A stretch of DNA of 62,567 bases from Actinomycetes bacterium (GTDB taxonomy: Bacteria; Actinomycetota; Thermoleophilia; Gaiellales; Gaiellaceae): positions 1-62,567 of the forward strand of contig JANYJX010000063.1 of the NCBI GenBank assembly GCA_025358355.1, given 5' to 3'. Below the pieces are notes generated by a model, which did no database searches, was not told the origin of the DNA, and saw only the letters and a program-made list of their open reading frames with translations. Of this stretch, positions 1-6,809 are shown in pieces (the first letter of the stretch is position 1; every line of letters starts with the position of its first letter). The position numbers and the translations under genes are program-made.

Positions 1-2
1 AC

Positions 3-635
3 GGGATCAAGGAAACCCTCGGGATCTGGCTGGAGCCCAACGAGGGCGCCAAGTTCTGGTTGCGGGTGATCAGCGAGCTCAAGGCCCGCGGTGTCGAGGA
101 CATCCTCGTCTTCTCCGTCGATGGCCTGAAAGGGTTCCCGGAAGCGATCGAGGCCGTCTACCCGGACGCGATCGTGCAGACCTGCATCGTGCACATGATC
201 CGTAACTCGCTCCGCTTCACGAGCTACAAGGACCGCAAGCAGCTCGTCAAAGACCTACGGATGATCTACACCGCCCCCACCGAGGAGGCAGCCACCGCGG
301 GACTCGAGACGTTCGCCGGGATCTGGGACAGCCGCTACCCCCAGATCAGCCAGTCATGGCGTGACGCCTGGGAACGCGTGATCCCCTACTTCGCGTTCCC
401 GCCGGCGCTGCGGCGCGCCGTGTACACGACGAACCAGATCGAGAGCCTCAACAGCGTGCTCCGGAAAGCGATCCGGATCCGCGGCCACTTCCCCGACGAC
501 GAATCAGCCCGTAAGCTCCTCTACCTCGCGATCCGCAACCACGAGAGCAACTGGAAACGCCCGATGGCCGGCTGGTACGAATGCCTCGCCGGCTTCCACG
601 CCCACTTCCAAGACCGACTCACACGACAAAACTAA
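3..635 (+). CDS. IS256-family transposase, 5' truncated by the window edge
   Basis: The reading frame is open from the first bases of the window, so this is the C-terminal half (about 210 residues) of a mutator-type transposase. Family signatures are visible: FSVDGLKGFPEAIEAVYP with a catalytic Asp, the QTCIVHMIRNSLRF block, and the C-terminal TTNQIESLNSVLRKAIRIRG block with the catalytic Glu. The protein normally has about 400 residues and carries out cut-and-paste or copy-out transposition. The 25 or so bases after the stop codon probably include the right inverted repeat of the element, but the left end lies outside the window. The next 400 bp belong to a different transposase, which suggests one element landed in another. 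Confidence 0.92.
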   Translation, partial: GIKETLGIWLEPNEGAKFWLRVISELKARGVEDILVFSVDGLKGFPEAIEAVYPDAIVQTCIVHMIRNSLRFTSYKDRKQLVKDLRMIYTAPTEEAATAGLETFAGIWDSRYPQISQSWRDAWERVIPYFAFPPALRRAVYTTNQIESLNSVLRKAIRIRGHFPDDESARKLLYLAIRNHESNWKRPMAGWYECLAGFHAHFQDRLTRQN

Positions 636-661
636 CCCGCATACACGAAGTTTCGGACGCT

Positions 662-1078
662 CCCGCCCCCGACGGCACCCCACGGGCGGCCACCCTGGTC
701 GCCGCCGATCGCCCGGAGCGCGAAGTCGCGCTCGCACTGCTGGCGCGAACGCTCACCGGCGGCGAGACGATCGTCTGCGACAAGGGATACGCCGGACGCG
801 AGTTCGAGCAGGCGGTCAGCGACCTGGGCGGCCTGATCGTCAGACCAGCCCGCAAAAACGAGCCCCACAGCCGCGTTCAGCTCGCACCGACCCGGCAGCG
901 GATCGAGTCGGTCTTCCTCACCTTCAAGGACCTGCTGACCCTCGAACGGCACGGCGCCCGCACCACCCGCAACCTGCGAGCCCGCATCGCCACACGACTC
1001 CTCACGCTCGCCGCCTGCATCCACCTCAACCACCAACTCGGACAACCCAGCCGCGCCATCGCCAACTACACCGCCTGA
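662..1078 (+). pseudogene. C-terminal remnant of an IS982/IS4-type DDE transposase
   Basis: About 138 codons run in one frame without a credible start of their own. Recognisable parts are VAADRPEREVALALL, the second catalytic Asp in IVCDKGYAGREFE, and the RQRIESVFLTFKDLLTLERHGART block with the third acidic residue, followed by ARIATRLLTLAACIHLNHQLG. These are typical of the C-terminal half of IS982-like transposases of actinobacteria. The N-terminal half, with the first catalytic Asp, is missing and its place is taken by the end of the IS256 element. I infer that IS256 inserted into this gene. Assignment to IS982 rather than another DDE family is from memory of the motif order and is less certain than its being a transposase. 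Confidence 0.75.
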
Positions 1079-1409
1079 CCCCGTGGCATCAATCATCTAG
1101 TAGAGGTCGGCGTCGTCGGGAAGCGTCCCGAGGTCGACGCTCAGTCGGGCTGGGTTGGGACGACCTTGCGGCTCCGTTCTGTCATGAGGCCACCGTTTTG
1201 CTGCTACTCGCTGCGGCTGTGCCGACGGCCAGCGCGCCTTTCGTTACTTCGATGTCGTGCTACGCCATTCCATTGTCATCGGCAAAAAGCACCTCGAATG
1301 CAGCCTGTTTGTCTGCAAGCAGCCCGGCCAGGCGACAACTGCTTGGGGCGCCGCACACTCACTCAGGATCGTCGCGTTGGTGGCCAGGGTCAACCATCTG
1401 CGTAATCTT
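1079..1409. other. intergenic stretch between transposase debris and the LON-domain gene
   Basis: No convincing gene is seen. On the minus strand near 1090-1185 a short frame reads like the eroded C-terminus of a small protein (SVDLGTLPDDADLY then stop), with a frameshift upstream. Base composition around 1190-1350 is less GC-rich than the neighbouring genes, which fits decayed mobile DNA. No promoter for the LON-domain gene could be picked out with confidence. Confidence 0.4.
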
Positions 1410-2045
1410 GTGCCCGTGGACGGGAGGGCGGACGAGATCGGGTTGTTTCCGTTGGGAGTGGTACTGCTGCCGACCGAGCGCGTGCCGCTCCACATCTTCG
1501 AGCCGCGCTACCGCGAGCTGATCGGCGAGTGCCTGACCGGCGAGCAGGAGTTCGGCTTCATCCTCCGAGGCGACGACGAGACACACAGCGTCGGAACGCG
1601 CGCCGTGGTCACCGAGGTGCTGAATCGCTTTGCGGACGGGCGCCTCGACGTTGTCGTCGAAGGGCGTGATCGCTTCGAGATCGACGAGGCGACTGAGGGC
1701 CGGAGCTTCGAGACTGCGCTGGTCGAGCCGTACGAGGACGTGCCCGATCCGCCGTCGCCTGAGACGGCCGCGCGGGCGCTTGTGCTCTTCGGGCGCCTTG
1801 TCGAGCTGACGGGGAGCGACGTTGACGTCCCCGATGCGTCGTCGGAGCAGTTCTCCTTTGGGCTCGCCGCGCGCTTCGAGTTCTCGCCGTCGCTCAAGCA
1901 GGAGCTGCTGGAGAGCCGATCCGAGCGGGCGCGGCTGGAGCGACTTTGCGAGATGCTTGAGAAGGCCACCGAGATTGTCGCGCGCCAGCACGAGATCGCC
2001 GAGATCGCATCGACGAACGGGCACGCGAAGCCGGGTGAGCCGTAA
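1410..2045 (+). CDS. LON substrate-binding-domain protein (stand-alone)
   Basis: The protein matches the N-terminal substrate-binding domain of Lon protease without the AAA+ or protease parts. The diagnostic block is IGLFPLGVVLLPTERVPLHIFEPRYRELI near the start, then FGFILR and the strand-rich core ending in an alpha-helical segment (LKQELLESRSERARLERLCEML). Stand-alone LON-domain proteins of about 200-220 residues are common in actinobacteria and their role is poorly known; substrate recognition or adaptor functions are guesses. The frame is open further upstream, but homology begins just after the GTG codons at 1410 and 1416, so I start here. The stop codon overlaps the presumed start region of the P-type ATPase, implying co-transcription. 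Confidence 0.82.
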   Translation: MPVDGRADEIGLFPLGVVLLPTERVPLHIFEPRYRELIGECLTGEQEFGFILRGDDETHSVGTRAVVTEVLNRFADGRLDVVVEGRDRFEIDEATEGRSFETALVEPYEDVPDPPSPETAARALVLFGRLVELTGSDVDVPDASSEQFSFGLAARFEFSPSLKQELLESRSERARLERLCEMLEKATEIVARQHEIAEIASTNGHAKPGEP

Positions 2046-4393
2046 CCGCCCAGGCGGCTCCCACCGGCCTCGCTGCGGCTGAGGCCCGAGCGCGGCTTCA
2101 GGCTCGTGGCGCCGTCGAGCCGCAAGCGTCGAGCCGTTCGACCGCGAGCATCGTCCGCGCGAACGTCGTCACGCCGTTCAACGCGATCCTGCTCTCGCTA
2201 GGGCTCGTCACGCTGATCTTCGGCGACGCCAGGGACGCACTTTTCGTCGGCATCGTCATCGCGAACGCTGGCATCGGCATCGGCCAGGAGCTGCGGGCCA
2301 AGTCGAAGCTCGATGCGCTCGCGGCGCTGGTCGCCCCGTTCGCAGCGGTCGTGCGCGACGGCGGAGAGCTGCGGCTGCACGTCGACGAGGTTGTCGTCGG
2401 CGATCTCGTTCGGCTGACCGCCGGCGATCAAGTTGTTGCGGACGGCGTGATTGCCGAAGCGGCCGGGCTCGAGCTCGACGAGGCGATCCTCAGCGGCGAG
2501 TCCCGACCTGTGACGCGGGGGGTTGGCGACGAGGTTCGATCCGGCTCGTTCGCCGTCGAGGGCACCGGCTCGTATGTCGTGCGCGCGGTCGGGTCCGCGA
2601 GTTATGCGGAGAGGCTCGTGGGCGAGGCACGCGAGTTCCGGCACCCGCGCTCGCCACTCGAGCGTGCGATCAACCGGCTGCTCTACATCCTCGTCGGCGC
2701 GATGGTGCCGCTCGGGATCCTGCTCGTGACCGTCCTCTGGAAACAGCACGTCGGCGTGCACCACGCGGTGAACACGGCTGTTGCGGGAATGGTCACGCTC
2801 GTTCCGGAGGGCCTCGTTCTCCTCGTCTCGATCACCTATGCGGCGGCGGCGCTCGGGCTGGCGCGGCGCGGCGCATTGCTGCAGCAGCTGAACGCCGTCG
2901 AGTCGCTCGCTGCAGTGGACACGCTCTGCGTCGATAAGACCGGCACGCTGACGGCGCCCGGGTTGCGCGTGGTCGATGTCGTGGCTGCTGCTGGTGTCGA
3001 GCTCGAGGAGACGCGGGACGCGTTCGCCCGGTTCGCGACGTCCCTGCCGGGGCGGAACGGCACGTTGGACGCCATCGCCGCGGCGATGCCTGGCGCGCGC
3101 GAAGAGCCGGAGGAGGTTGTCGCGTTCTCGTCACGTCGCCGCTGGAGCGGGCTCCGGCTCGGCGGCACGCGCTATGTGCTCGGAGCGCCCGAGCTGTTCA
3201 CGCTCGGGGATCTAGCTGAGCAGGCAGCCGAGCTGCAGACGGCCGGGCGAAGGGTGGTCGCGCTCGGGACGACGACAGCGCACTTCCCAGCCCAGCCCGA
3301 CGACGGCCCGCCGCCAACGGTCTTGCTCGGGCTCGCCGTCCTCGCCGAAGATCTCCGCAAGGACACGCGCGAGACCATCGCGTTTCTCCTGGCTGAGGGC
3401 GTCGACGTGAAGGTGCTCTCGGGCGACGCGCCGGAGACGGTCGCGTCAATCGCTTCAGATGCCGGAATAGCAGTCGCCATTGCACACGACGGCCGCGAGC
3501 TGCCGACCGACCGGGCCGCGCTCGCCGCCTTCGTCCGTGACGCGTCTGTGATCGGGAGGATCACGCCCGAAGGGAAACGCGCCGTCGTCGAGGCGCTACA
3601 GCGAGAGGGCCGCTACGTCGCGATGGTCGGAGACGGCGTCAACGACGCGCCTGCGCTGAAGGCGGCCCAACTCGCGATCGCCCAAGGCTCGGGCGCGCAG
3701 CTGACTAAGGCGATCGCCGACGTGATCCTCGTCTCGGGTGACTTCTCGGCCGTCCCGCGGATGATCTCGTCCGGCCGCCAGATTCTCCGCAACATCCGCC
3801 GCGTCACGACGTTGTTCGTCGCCAAGTCGGTGTTCGCCGCGTTCCTGATCCTCTCGATCGGCCTGACGCCGACCGAGTATCCGCTGCTGCCTCGTCACCT
3901 CACGATCGCCGCGACGCTGACCGTCGGGCTACCGTCGTTCTTCATCGCGCTGGCCCCGAGCGAAGGCTCTTGGACGACAAAGGGGTTCCTGCGCGAGGTC
4001 GGCCGCTTCTCGGTGCCGGCCGGCGTGGCGGCCGGGCTGGGCGTCCTCGCGAGCTATCTCGTCACGCTCAACGTTCTCGACGTTGGGCTGCGCGAGGCGA
4101 GGACTGCGGCGCTGACGACGCTGATCATTGTCGGCCTCTATCTCGTTTTGGCGCTGGAGGCCACAGAGTTGCGCCGCGCGTTCTGGCTCGGCGCGCTCTG
4201 CCTGTCTCTGGGCGCGGTGTATGTCGCGATCCTGGCGGTCTCGGGCCTGCGCTCGTTCTTCGATTTGGTGGTGCTCGGGCCGGCGCCGATCCTCGTCGCG
4301 CTTGTCGGAGCCGGGCTGTCAATCGGGTTTCTGTGGCTCACTGACGATCGTTTCGTGCCGCTTCGCAAGTCGGCTGGCCGCCGATCGGCCTAA
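2039..4393 (+). CDS. ctpE: CtpE-like cation-transporting P-type ATPase, start codon not resolvable
   Basis: A full P-type ATPase is encoded. In order: the cytoplasmic N-terminal segment and the first membrane pair (NVVTPFNAILLSLGL ... FVGIVIANAGIGIGQELRAK); the actuator domain with SGES; an M4 segment with the PEGL signature (LVPEGLVLLVSIT); the phosphorylation site DKTGTLT; the hinge MVGDGVNDAP; and a hydrophobic C-terminal third. PEGL and QELRAK are features I associate with mycobacterial CtpE, a calcium-uptake ATPase, so Ca2+ is the likeliest substrate. The homologous frame runs back to a stop at 2036-2038 with no ATG/GTG/TTG before 2351, about 100 residues inside the conserved region. A GTG at 2035 in the adjacent frame overlaps the previous gene and would be a natural start if one base were extra near 2045-2065. 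Confidence 0.85.
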   Translation, partial: AVTAQAAPTGLAAAEARARLQARGAVEPQASSRSTASIVRANVVTPFNAILLSLGLVTLIFGDARDALFVGIVIANAGIGIGQELRAKSKLDALAALVAPFAAVVRDGGELRLHVDEVVVGDLVRLTAGDQVVADGVIAEAAGLELDEAILSGESRPVTRGVGDEVRSGSFAVEGTGSYVVRAVGSASYAERLVGEAREFRHPRSPLERAINRLLYILVGAMVPLGILLVTVLWKQHVGVHHAVNTAVAGMVTLVPEGLVLLVSITYAAAALGLARRGALLQQLNAVESLAAVDTLCVDKTGTLTAPGLRVVDVVAAAGVELEETRDAFARFATSLPGRNGTLDAIAAAMPGAREEPEEVVAFSSRRRWSGLRLGGTRYVLGAPELFTLGDLAEQAAELQTAGRRVVALGTTTAHFPAQPDDGPPPTVLLGLAVLAEDLRKDTRETIAFLLAEGVDVKVLSGDAPETVASIASDAGIAVAIAHDGRELPTDRAALAAFVRDASVIGRITPEGKRAVVEALQREGRYVAMVGDGVNDAPALKAAQLAIAQGSGAQLTKAIADVILVSGDFSAVPRMISSGRQILRNIRRVTTLFVAKSVFAAFLILSIGLTPTEYPLLPRHLTIAATLTVGLPSFFIALAPSEGSWTTKGFLREVGRFSVPAGVAAGLGVLASYLVTLNVLDVGLREARTAALTTLIIVGLYLVLALEATELRRAFWLGALCLSLGAVYVAILAVSGLRSFFDLVVLGPAPILVALVGAGLSIGFLWLTDDRFVPLRKSAGRRSA

Positions 4394-4407
4394 CGCATGC
4401 CCGCGGG

Positions 4408-4413
4408 TACGAT
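4408..4413 (+). promoter_or_regulatory. -10 box TACGAT for a leaderless sufS transcript
   Basis: TACGAT ends six bases before the GTG of sufS, which places the expected transcription start on the start codon itself. No Shine-Dalgarno sequence precedes that codon. The same TACGAT-N6-GTG arrangement stands before dcd at 11630 on the other strand. Confidence 0.55.
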
Positions 4414-4419
4414 GAAACG

Positions 4420-5664
4420 GTGGCCGTGACGACCCCAGCGAAGCTCGATGCGCACGCTCTCCGCGCCGACTTCGCATACCTCGAAGAGCTCGTCAACGGC
4501 TCGCCGATCGCATATCTCGATTCGGCCTCGTCGACGCAGAAGCCCAAGCAGGTGCTGGACGCGATGCGCGAGTTCTACGAGCACTCGTACGCGAACATCC
4601 ATCGCGGCGTCTACCGCCTGGCCGAGCGCGCAACAGAGGGTTACGAGGGCGCGCGCTCCAAGGTCGCCGCCTTCATCAACGCGCCATCGACGCGCGAAGT
4701 CATCTTCACGCGGAACGCGACCGAGGCGATCAATCTCGTCGCGTACGGCTGGGGGCTCGACAATCTTGGGCCGGGCGATGTCGTGATCGTCTCGGAGCTC
4801 GAGCATCACGCGAATCTCGTGCCGTGGCAATACATCGCAAGCCGCACCGGCGCGAGCGTCCGCGCGATTCCGATCGACGATCTCGGCGAGCTCAACCTCG
4901 ACGTGCTGGACGCGATCGCGCGCGAGGGGAACGTCAAGGTGGTCGGCGTCGGGCTCGTCTCCAACACGCTCGGCACGATCAACCCCGTCGAGCGGATCGC
5001 CGCGTTTGCCCACGCACAAGGCGCGATCCTCGTTGTCGATGCTGCGCAGGCGGCACCGCATCGCGCCGTCGATGTCCAGGCGCTCGGCTGCGACTTCCTC
5101 GCGTTCTCGTCTCACAAGCTTTGCGGGCCAGGCGGTGCCGGCGCGCTCTGGGGCAAGGCGGAGCTGCTGGAGGCGATGTCGCCGTTCAACCTCGGCGGCT
5201 CGATGATCCGCTCGGTCGCACTCGACAAGACGACGTTCAATGAGCTGCCGTACAAGTTCGAGGCCGGCACCCAAGCGATCGCCGAGGCCTACGGCTTCGG
5301 GGTCGCGATCGACTACATCTCCGAGATCGGCCTGCCGGCGATCGAGGCGCACGAGCACGAGCTGACGGCATACGCGCTCGACAAGCTCGCCGAGCTCGAT
5401 TTCATCAAGGTCTTTGGTCCGCCGGTCGAGCGTCGCGCGGGGATCATCTCGTTCGATGTCGCGGGTGTGCACCCGCACGACGTAGCCCAGATTCTCGACT
5501 GGGAAGGCATCGCCGTGCGCGCGGGCCACCACTGCACGCAGCCGCTGATGACGCGCCTCGGCGTTGCGGCGACGACGCGCGCAAGCTTCTACCTGTACTC
5601 GCTTCCCGAAGAGGTCGACCGCCTGGTCGCCGGCCTGCTCAAGGTCAAGAAGAGCCTCGGCTGA
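4420..5664 (+). CDS. sufS: SufS-type cysteine desulfurase
   Basis: Group II PLP-dependent cysteine desulfurase (414 residues, the usual length) that frees sulfur from L-cysteine as a protein persulfide for Fe-S cluster assembly. Visible features: the N-terminal IAYLDSASSTQKP block, ANIHRGVYRLAERAT typical of SufS, the PLP-binding lysine in SSHKLCGPGG (about K233) and the persulfide cysteine in RAGHHCTQPLM (about C372). It is followed one base later by sufU, its usual sulfur acceptor, and then by a Rieske protein. The scaffold genes sufB, sufC and sufD are not in the window. The GTG start sits directly behind a -10 box, suggesting a leaderless mRNA. Confidence 0.95.
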   Translation: MAVTTPAKLDAHALRADFAYLEELVNGSPIAYLDSASSTQKPKQVLDAMREFYEHSYANIHRGVYRLAERATEGYEGARSKVAAFINAPSTREVIFTRNATEAINLVAYGWGLDNLGPGDVVIVSELEHHANLVPWQYIASRTGASVRAIPIDDLGELNLDVLDAIAREGNVKVVGVGLVSNTLGTINPVERIAAFAHAQGAILVVDAAQAAPHRAVDVQALGCDFLAFSSHKLCGPGGAGALWGKAELLEAMSPFNLGGSMIRSVALDKTTFNELPYKFEAGTQAIAEAYGFGVAIDYISEIGLPAIEAHEHELTAYALDKLAELDFIKVFGPPVERRAGIISFDVAGVHPHDVAQILDWEGIAVRAGHHCTQPLMTRLGVAATTRASFYLYSLPEEVDRLVAGLLKVKKSLG

Positions 5665-5665
5665 G

Positions 5666-6100
5666 ATGAGCGAGTTCGAACAGCTTTACCGAGAGGTGAT
5701 CCTCGATCACTACCGCAGCCCGCGGAACCATGGGTTGCTCGAGCCGCGTGACGCGTACGCCGAGGGCCAGAACCCGCTGTGTGGCGACGAGATCTCGGTG
5801 ACCGTGCGCTTCGGCGCCGGCGACGTGATCGAGAAGGTCGGCTTCGAGGGGCAAGGCTGCGCGATCAGTCAGGCGGCGACATCGATGCTCAGCGACCTCG
5901 TCACCGGTCGCACCGCGCAGGAAGTGGCGGCGATGGCAAAGGACGAGCTGCTCGAAGAGATCGGGATCCCGCTGACGCCGGTGCGCCTGAAGTGCGCGTT
6001 GCTCGGCTTCGGCGTTCTCAAGGTCGCGCTCCACAAGGCCAAAGGCACGCCGCTGCCCGAGGAGTGGGGCACCTCGGCCGGCGACATCACGCTCGTCTAG
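5666..6100 (+). CDS. sufU: SufU-type Fe-S assembly sulfurtransferase
   Basis: A 144-residue IscU/SufU-fold protein. Zn-binding residues are seen at about C39 and D41 (NPLCGDE), C65 (GQGCAIS) and C110 (RLKCALL), the set that lets SufU accept persulfide sulfur from SufS. The N-terminus LYREVILDHYRSPRNHGLL is characteristic. The ATG at 5666 is chosen because it lies one base after the sufS stop and leads straight into the family N-terminus. Partner: SufS upstream. Confidence 0.95.
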   Translation: MSEFEQLYREVILDHYRSPRNHGLLEPRDAYAEGQNPLCGDEISVTVRFGAGDVIEKVGFEGQGCAISQAATSMLSDLVTGRTAQEVAAMAKDELLEEIGIPLTPVRLKCALLGFGVLKVALHKAKGTPLPEEWGTSAGDITLV

Positions 6101-6418
6101 ATGAGCGTCGAGGTCGAGGTTTGCCCGCTGGACGAACTGCCGCCGGGAACGGTGCGCATCGTCCAGGTCGGCGCGATCACGGTTGGCGTCTACAACTGCG
6201 GCGGTGAGCTTTACGCGCTCGAAGATCGCTGCACGCACGACGATGGGCCGCTCTGCGAAGGCGATTTCGACTGCGAGGAGAAGGTCGCGGTGTGCCCGCG
6301 TCACGGAGCGCGCTTCGACATCACGACCGGCCGCGCGCTCACGCTGCCGGCGTACATCGCGGTCGATACGTTCCCGGTTGGTGTCCGTGACGACGGCGTG
6401 GTGGTCGTCAACGCCTGA
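6101..6418 (+). CDS. Rieske [2Fe-2S] ferredoxin-like protein
   Basis: A 105-residue soluble Rieske-fold protein, directly abutting sufU. The cluster ligands are C44-x-H46 (RCTHDDGPL) and C65-xx-H68 (VCPRHGARFD). It resembles the ferredoxin subunits of ring-hydroxylating dioxygenases (BphA3/NirD type), which are electron carriers, but no oxygenase gene is nearby. A Rieske gene next to sufS-sufU is common in actinobacterial suf loci; its exact partner is unknown. There is no signal peptide or membrane anchor, so it should be cytoplasmic. Confidence 0.9.
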   Translation: MSVEVEVCPLDELPPGTVRIVQVGAITVGVYNCGGELYALEDRCTHDDGPLCEGDFDCEEKVAVCPRHGARFDITTGRALTLPAYIAVDTFPVGVRDDGVVVVNA

Positions 6419-6427
6419 ACGGCGCGC

Positions 6428-6457
6428 TTGCTGTCGTCCTGCCGCGGCGTTTACACT
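6428..6457 (+). promoter_or_regulatory. sigma-70-type promoter TTGCTG-N18-TACACT
   Basis: A -35-like TTGCTG (6428-6433) and a -10-like TACACT (6452-6457) are separated by 18 bases, so transcription should begin near 6464. The RNA would carry the strong ribosome-binding sequence at 6472-6485, the small ORF, the long helix and the terminator. It lies 10 bp after the Rieske stop codon. Confidence 0.5.
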
Positions 6458-6471
6458 CGGGTCTACCGCGG

Positions 6472-6485
6472 AAAGGAGGTGGTCC
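6472..6485 (+). promoter_or_regulatory. extended Shine-Dalgarno sequence AAAGGAGGTGGTCC
   Basis: Thirteen of these 14 bases match the complement of the 16S rRNA 3' tail (AAAGGAGGTGATCC), a far stronger match than at any other gene in the window. It ends four bases before the GTG of the 14-codon ORF, with the GGAGG core about ten bases before it. Confidence 0.75.
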
Positions 6486-6489
6486 GGAC

Positions 6490-6534
6490 GTGACAGATTC
6501 CAGCAGTACCGGCAGTGGAGGTACCAGCGGGTAG
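6490..6534 (+). CDS. 14-codon small ORF (VTDSSSTGSGGTSG) inside the structured RNA
   Basis: The ORF begins with GTG behind the extended Shine-Dalgarno sequence and ends at TAG (6532-6534). The product would be a Ser/Gly/Thr-only peptide with no known relatives that I recall. Its last codons and stop codon form part of the 5' arm of the long RNA helix, so a translating or terminating ribosome would prevent that helix from forming. It may be a sensor or leader ORF, or the ribosome-binding sequence may act without a meaningful peptide. Confidence 0.45.
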   Translation: MTDSSSTGSGGTSG

Positions 6535-6672
6535 AGGCGTGTCCCCGAGACCCACTGGGGAATCGCTATAGCCACGCGTAGGGGACTCGCGCTTTCGCGC
6601 CGCCAGGTCGTCTGACTACTCAGGTGATCGGGCAGGAAGCGCCTCTACCAATACGACGCTGGCTACCGGGTT

Positions 6673-6698
6673 CGAGGGCCGCCGAAAGGCGGCCCTCG
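6673..6698 (+). terminator. GC-rich terminator hairpin
   Basis: An 11-bp perfect stem (CGAGGGCCGCC with GGCGGCCCTCG) closes on a GAAA tetraloop. The following bases are pyrimidine-rich (CCTTCTCC) without a true T-run, which is usual for high-GC actinobacterial terminators. Confidence 0.7.
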
Positions 6699-6703
6699 CC
6701 TTC

Positions 6704-6731
6704 TCCAGCGCCAGTTTTCCAGCGCCAGTTT
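6704..6731. repeat. tandem direct repeat, 2 x 14 bp
   Basis: TCCAGCGCCAGTTT occurs twice in a row directly after the terminator hairpin. No function is evident; it could reflect a small duplication. Confidence 0.8.
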
Positions 6732-6740
6732 CCCGTCAGC

Positions 6741-6809
6741 TTGGAGCTCGAACCAGAATGAGGTCTTGTGCCGTCGGAACGACAAAGCTCATTCTGGTTC
6801 AAGCTCTAA
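6741..6809. repeat. long imperfect inverted repeat, bidirectional terminator or MITE-like
   Basis: GAGCTCGAACCAGAATGAG (6744-6762) is matched by the inverse of 6788-6806 with a single G-T difference, and the pairing extends about three more bases outward. The spacer contains a weaker inner stem. The right arm overlaps the stop codon of the minus-strand DUF998 gene, so on that strand it may serve as the terminator. The length of the stem is also compatible with a miniature transposable element. Confidence 0.6.

Larger units (their letters stand above)
6464..6700 (+). ncRNA. unidentified structured RNA with closing helix of about 20 bp and its own terminator
   Basis: Two adjoining arms, 6520-6529 (GGTACCAGCG) and 6530-6539 (GGTAGAGGCG), pair with 6657-6667 (CGCTGG-c-TACC, one bulged base) and with 6640-6649 (CGCCTCTACC). 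The result is about 20 base pairs interrupted only by a 7-nt bulge at 6650-6656. Inside the enclosed 100 nt, GTCCCC (6541-6546) can pair with GGGGAC (6581-6586), and a small CGCG hairpin lies at about 6588-6599. A GC-rich terminator hairpin follows. I compared it by eye with SRP RNA, tmRNA, 6S RNA and cobalamin riboswitch consensus elements and found no match. It is not followed by a plus-strand gene for 1.3 kb, so it looks like a stand-alone RNA rather than a leader. Confidence 0.6.

Noticed and set aside
6668-6678. GGGTTCGAGG as a tRNA T-arm
   Set aside because: No acceptor, D-arm or anticodon stem can be built around it; it is the base of the terminator region.
6520-6700. Identification as SRP RNA, tmRNA, 6S RNA or a cobalamin riboswitch
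   Set aside because: The GGAAGG apical motif of SRP, a tmRNA tag/acceptor end, the 6S bulge pattern and the ordered B12 elements are not found; only isolated words match.
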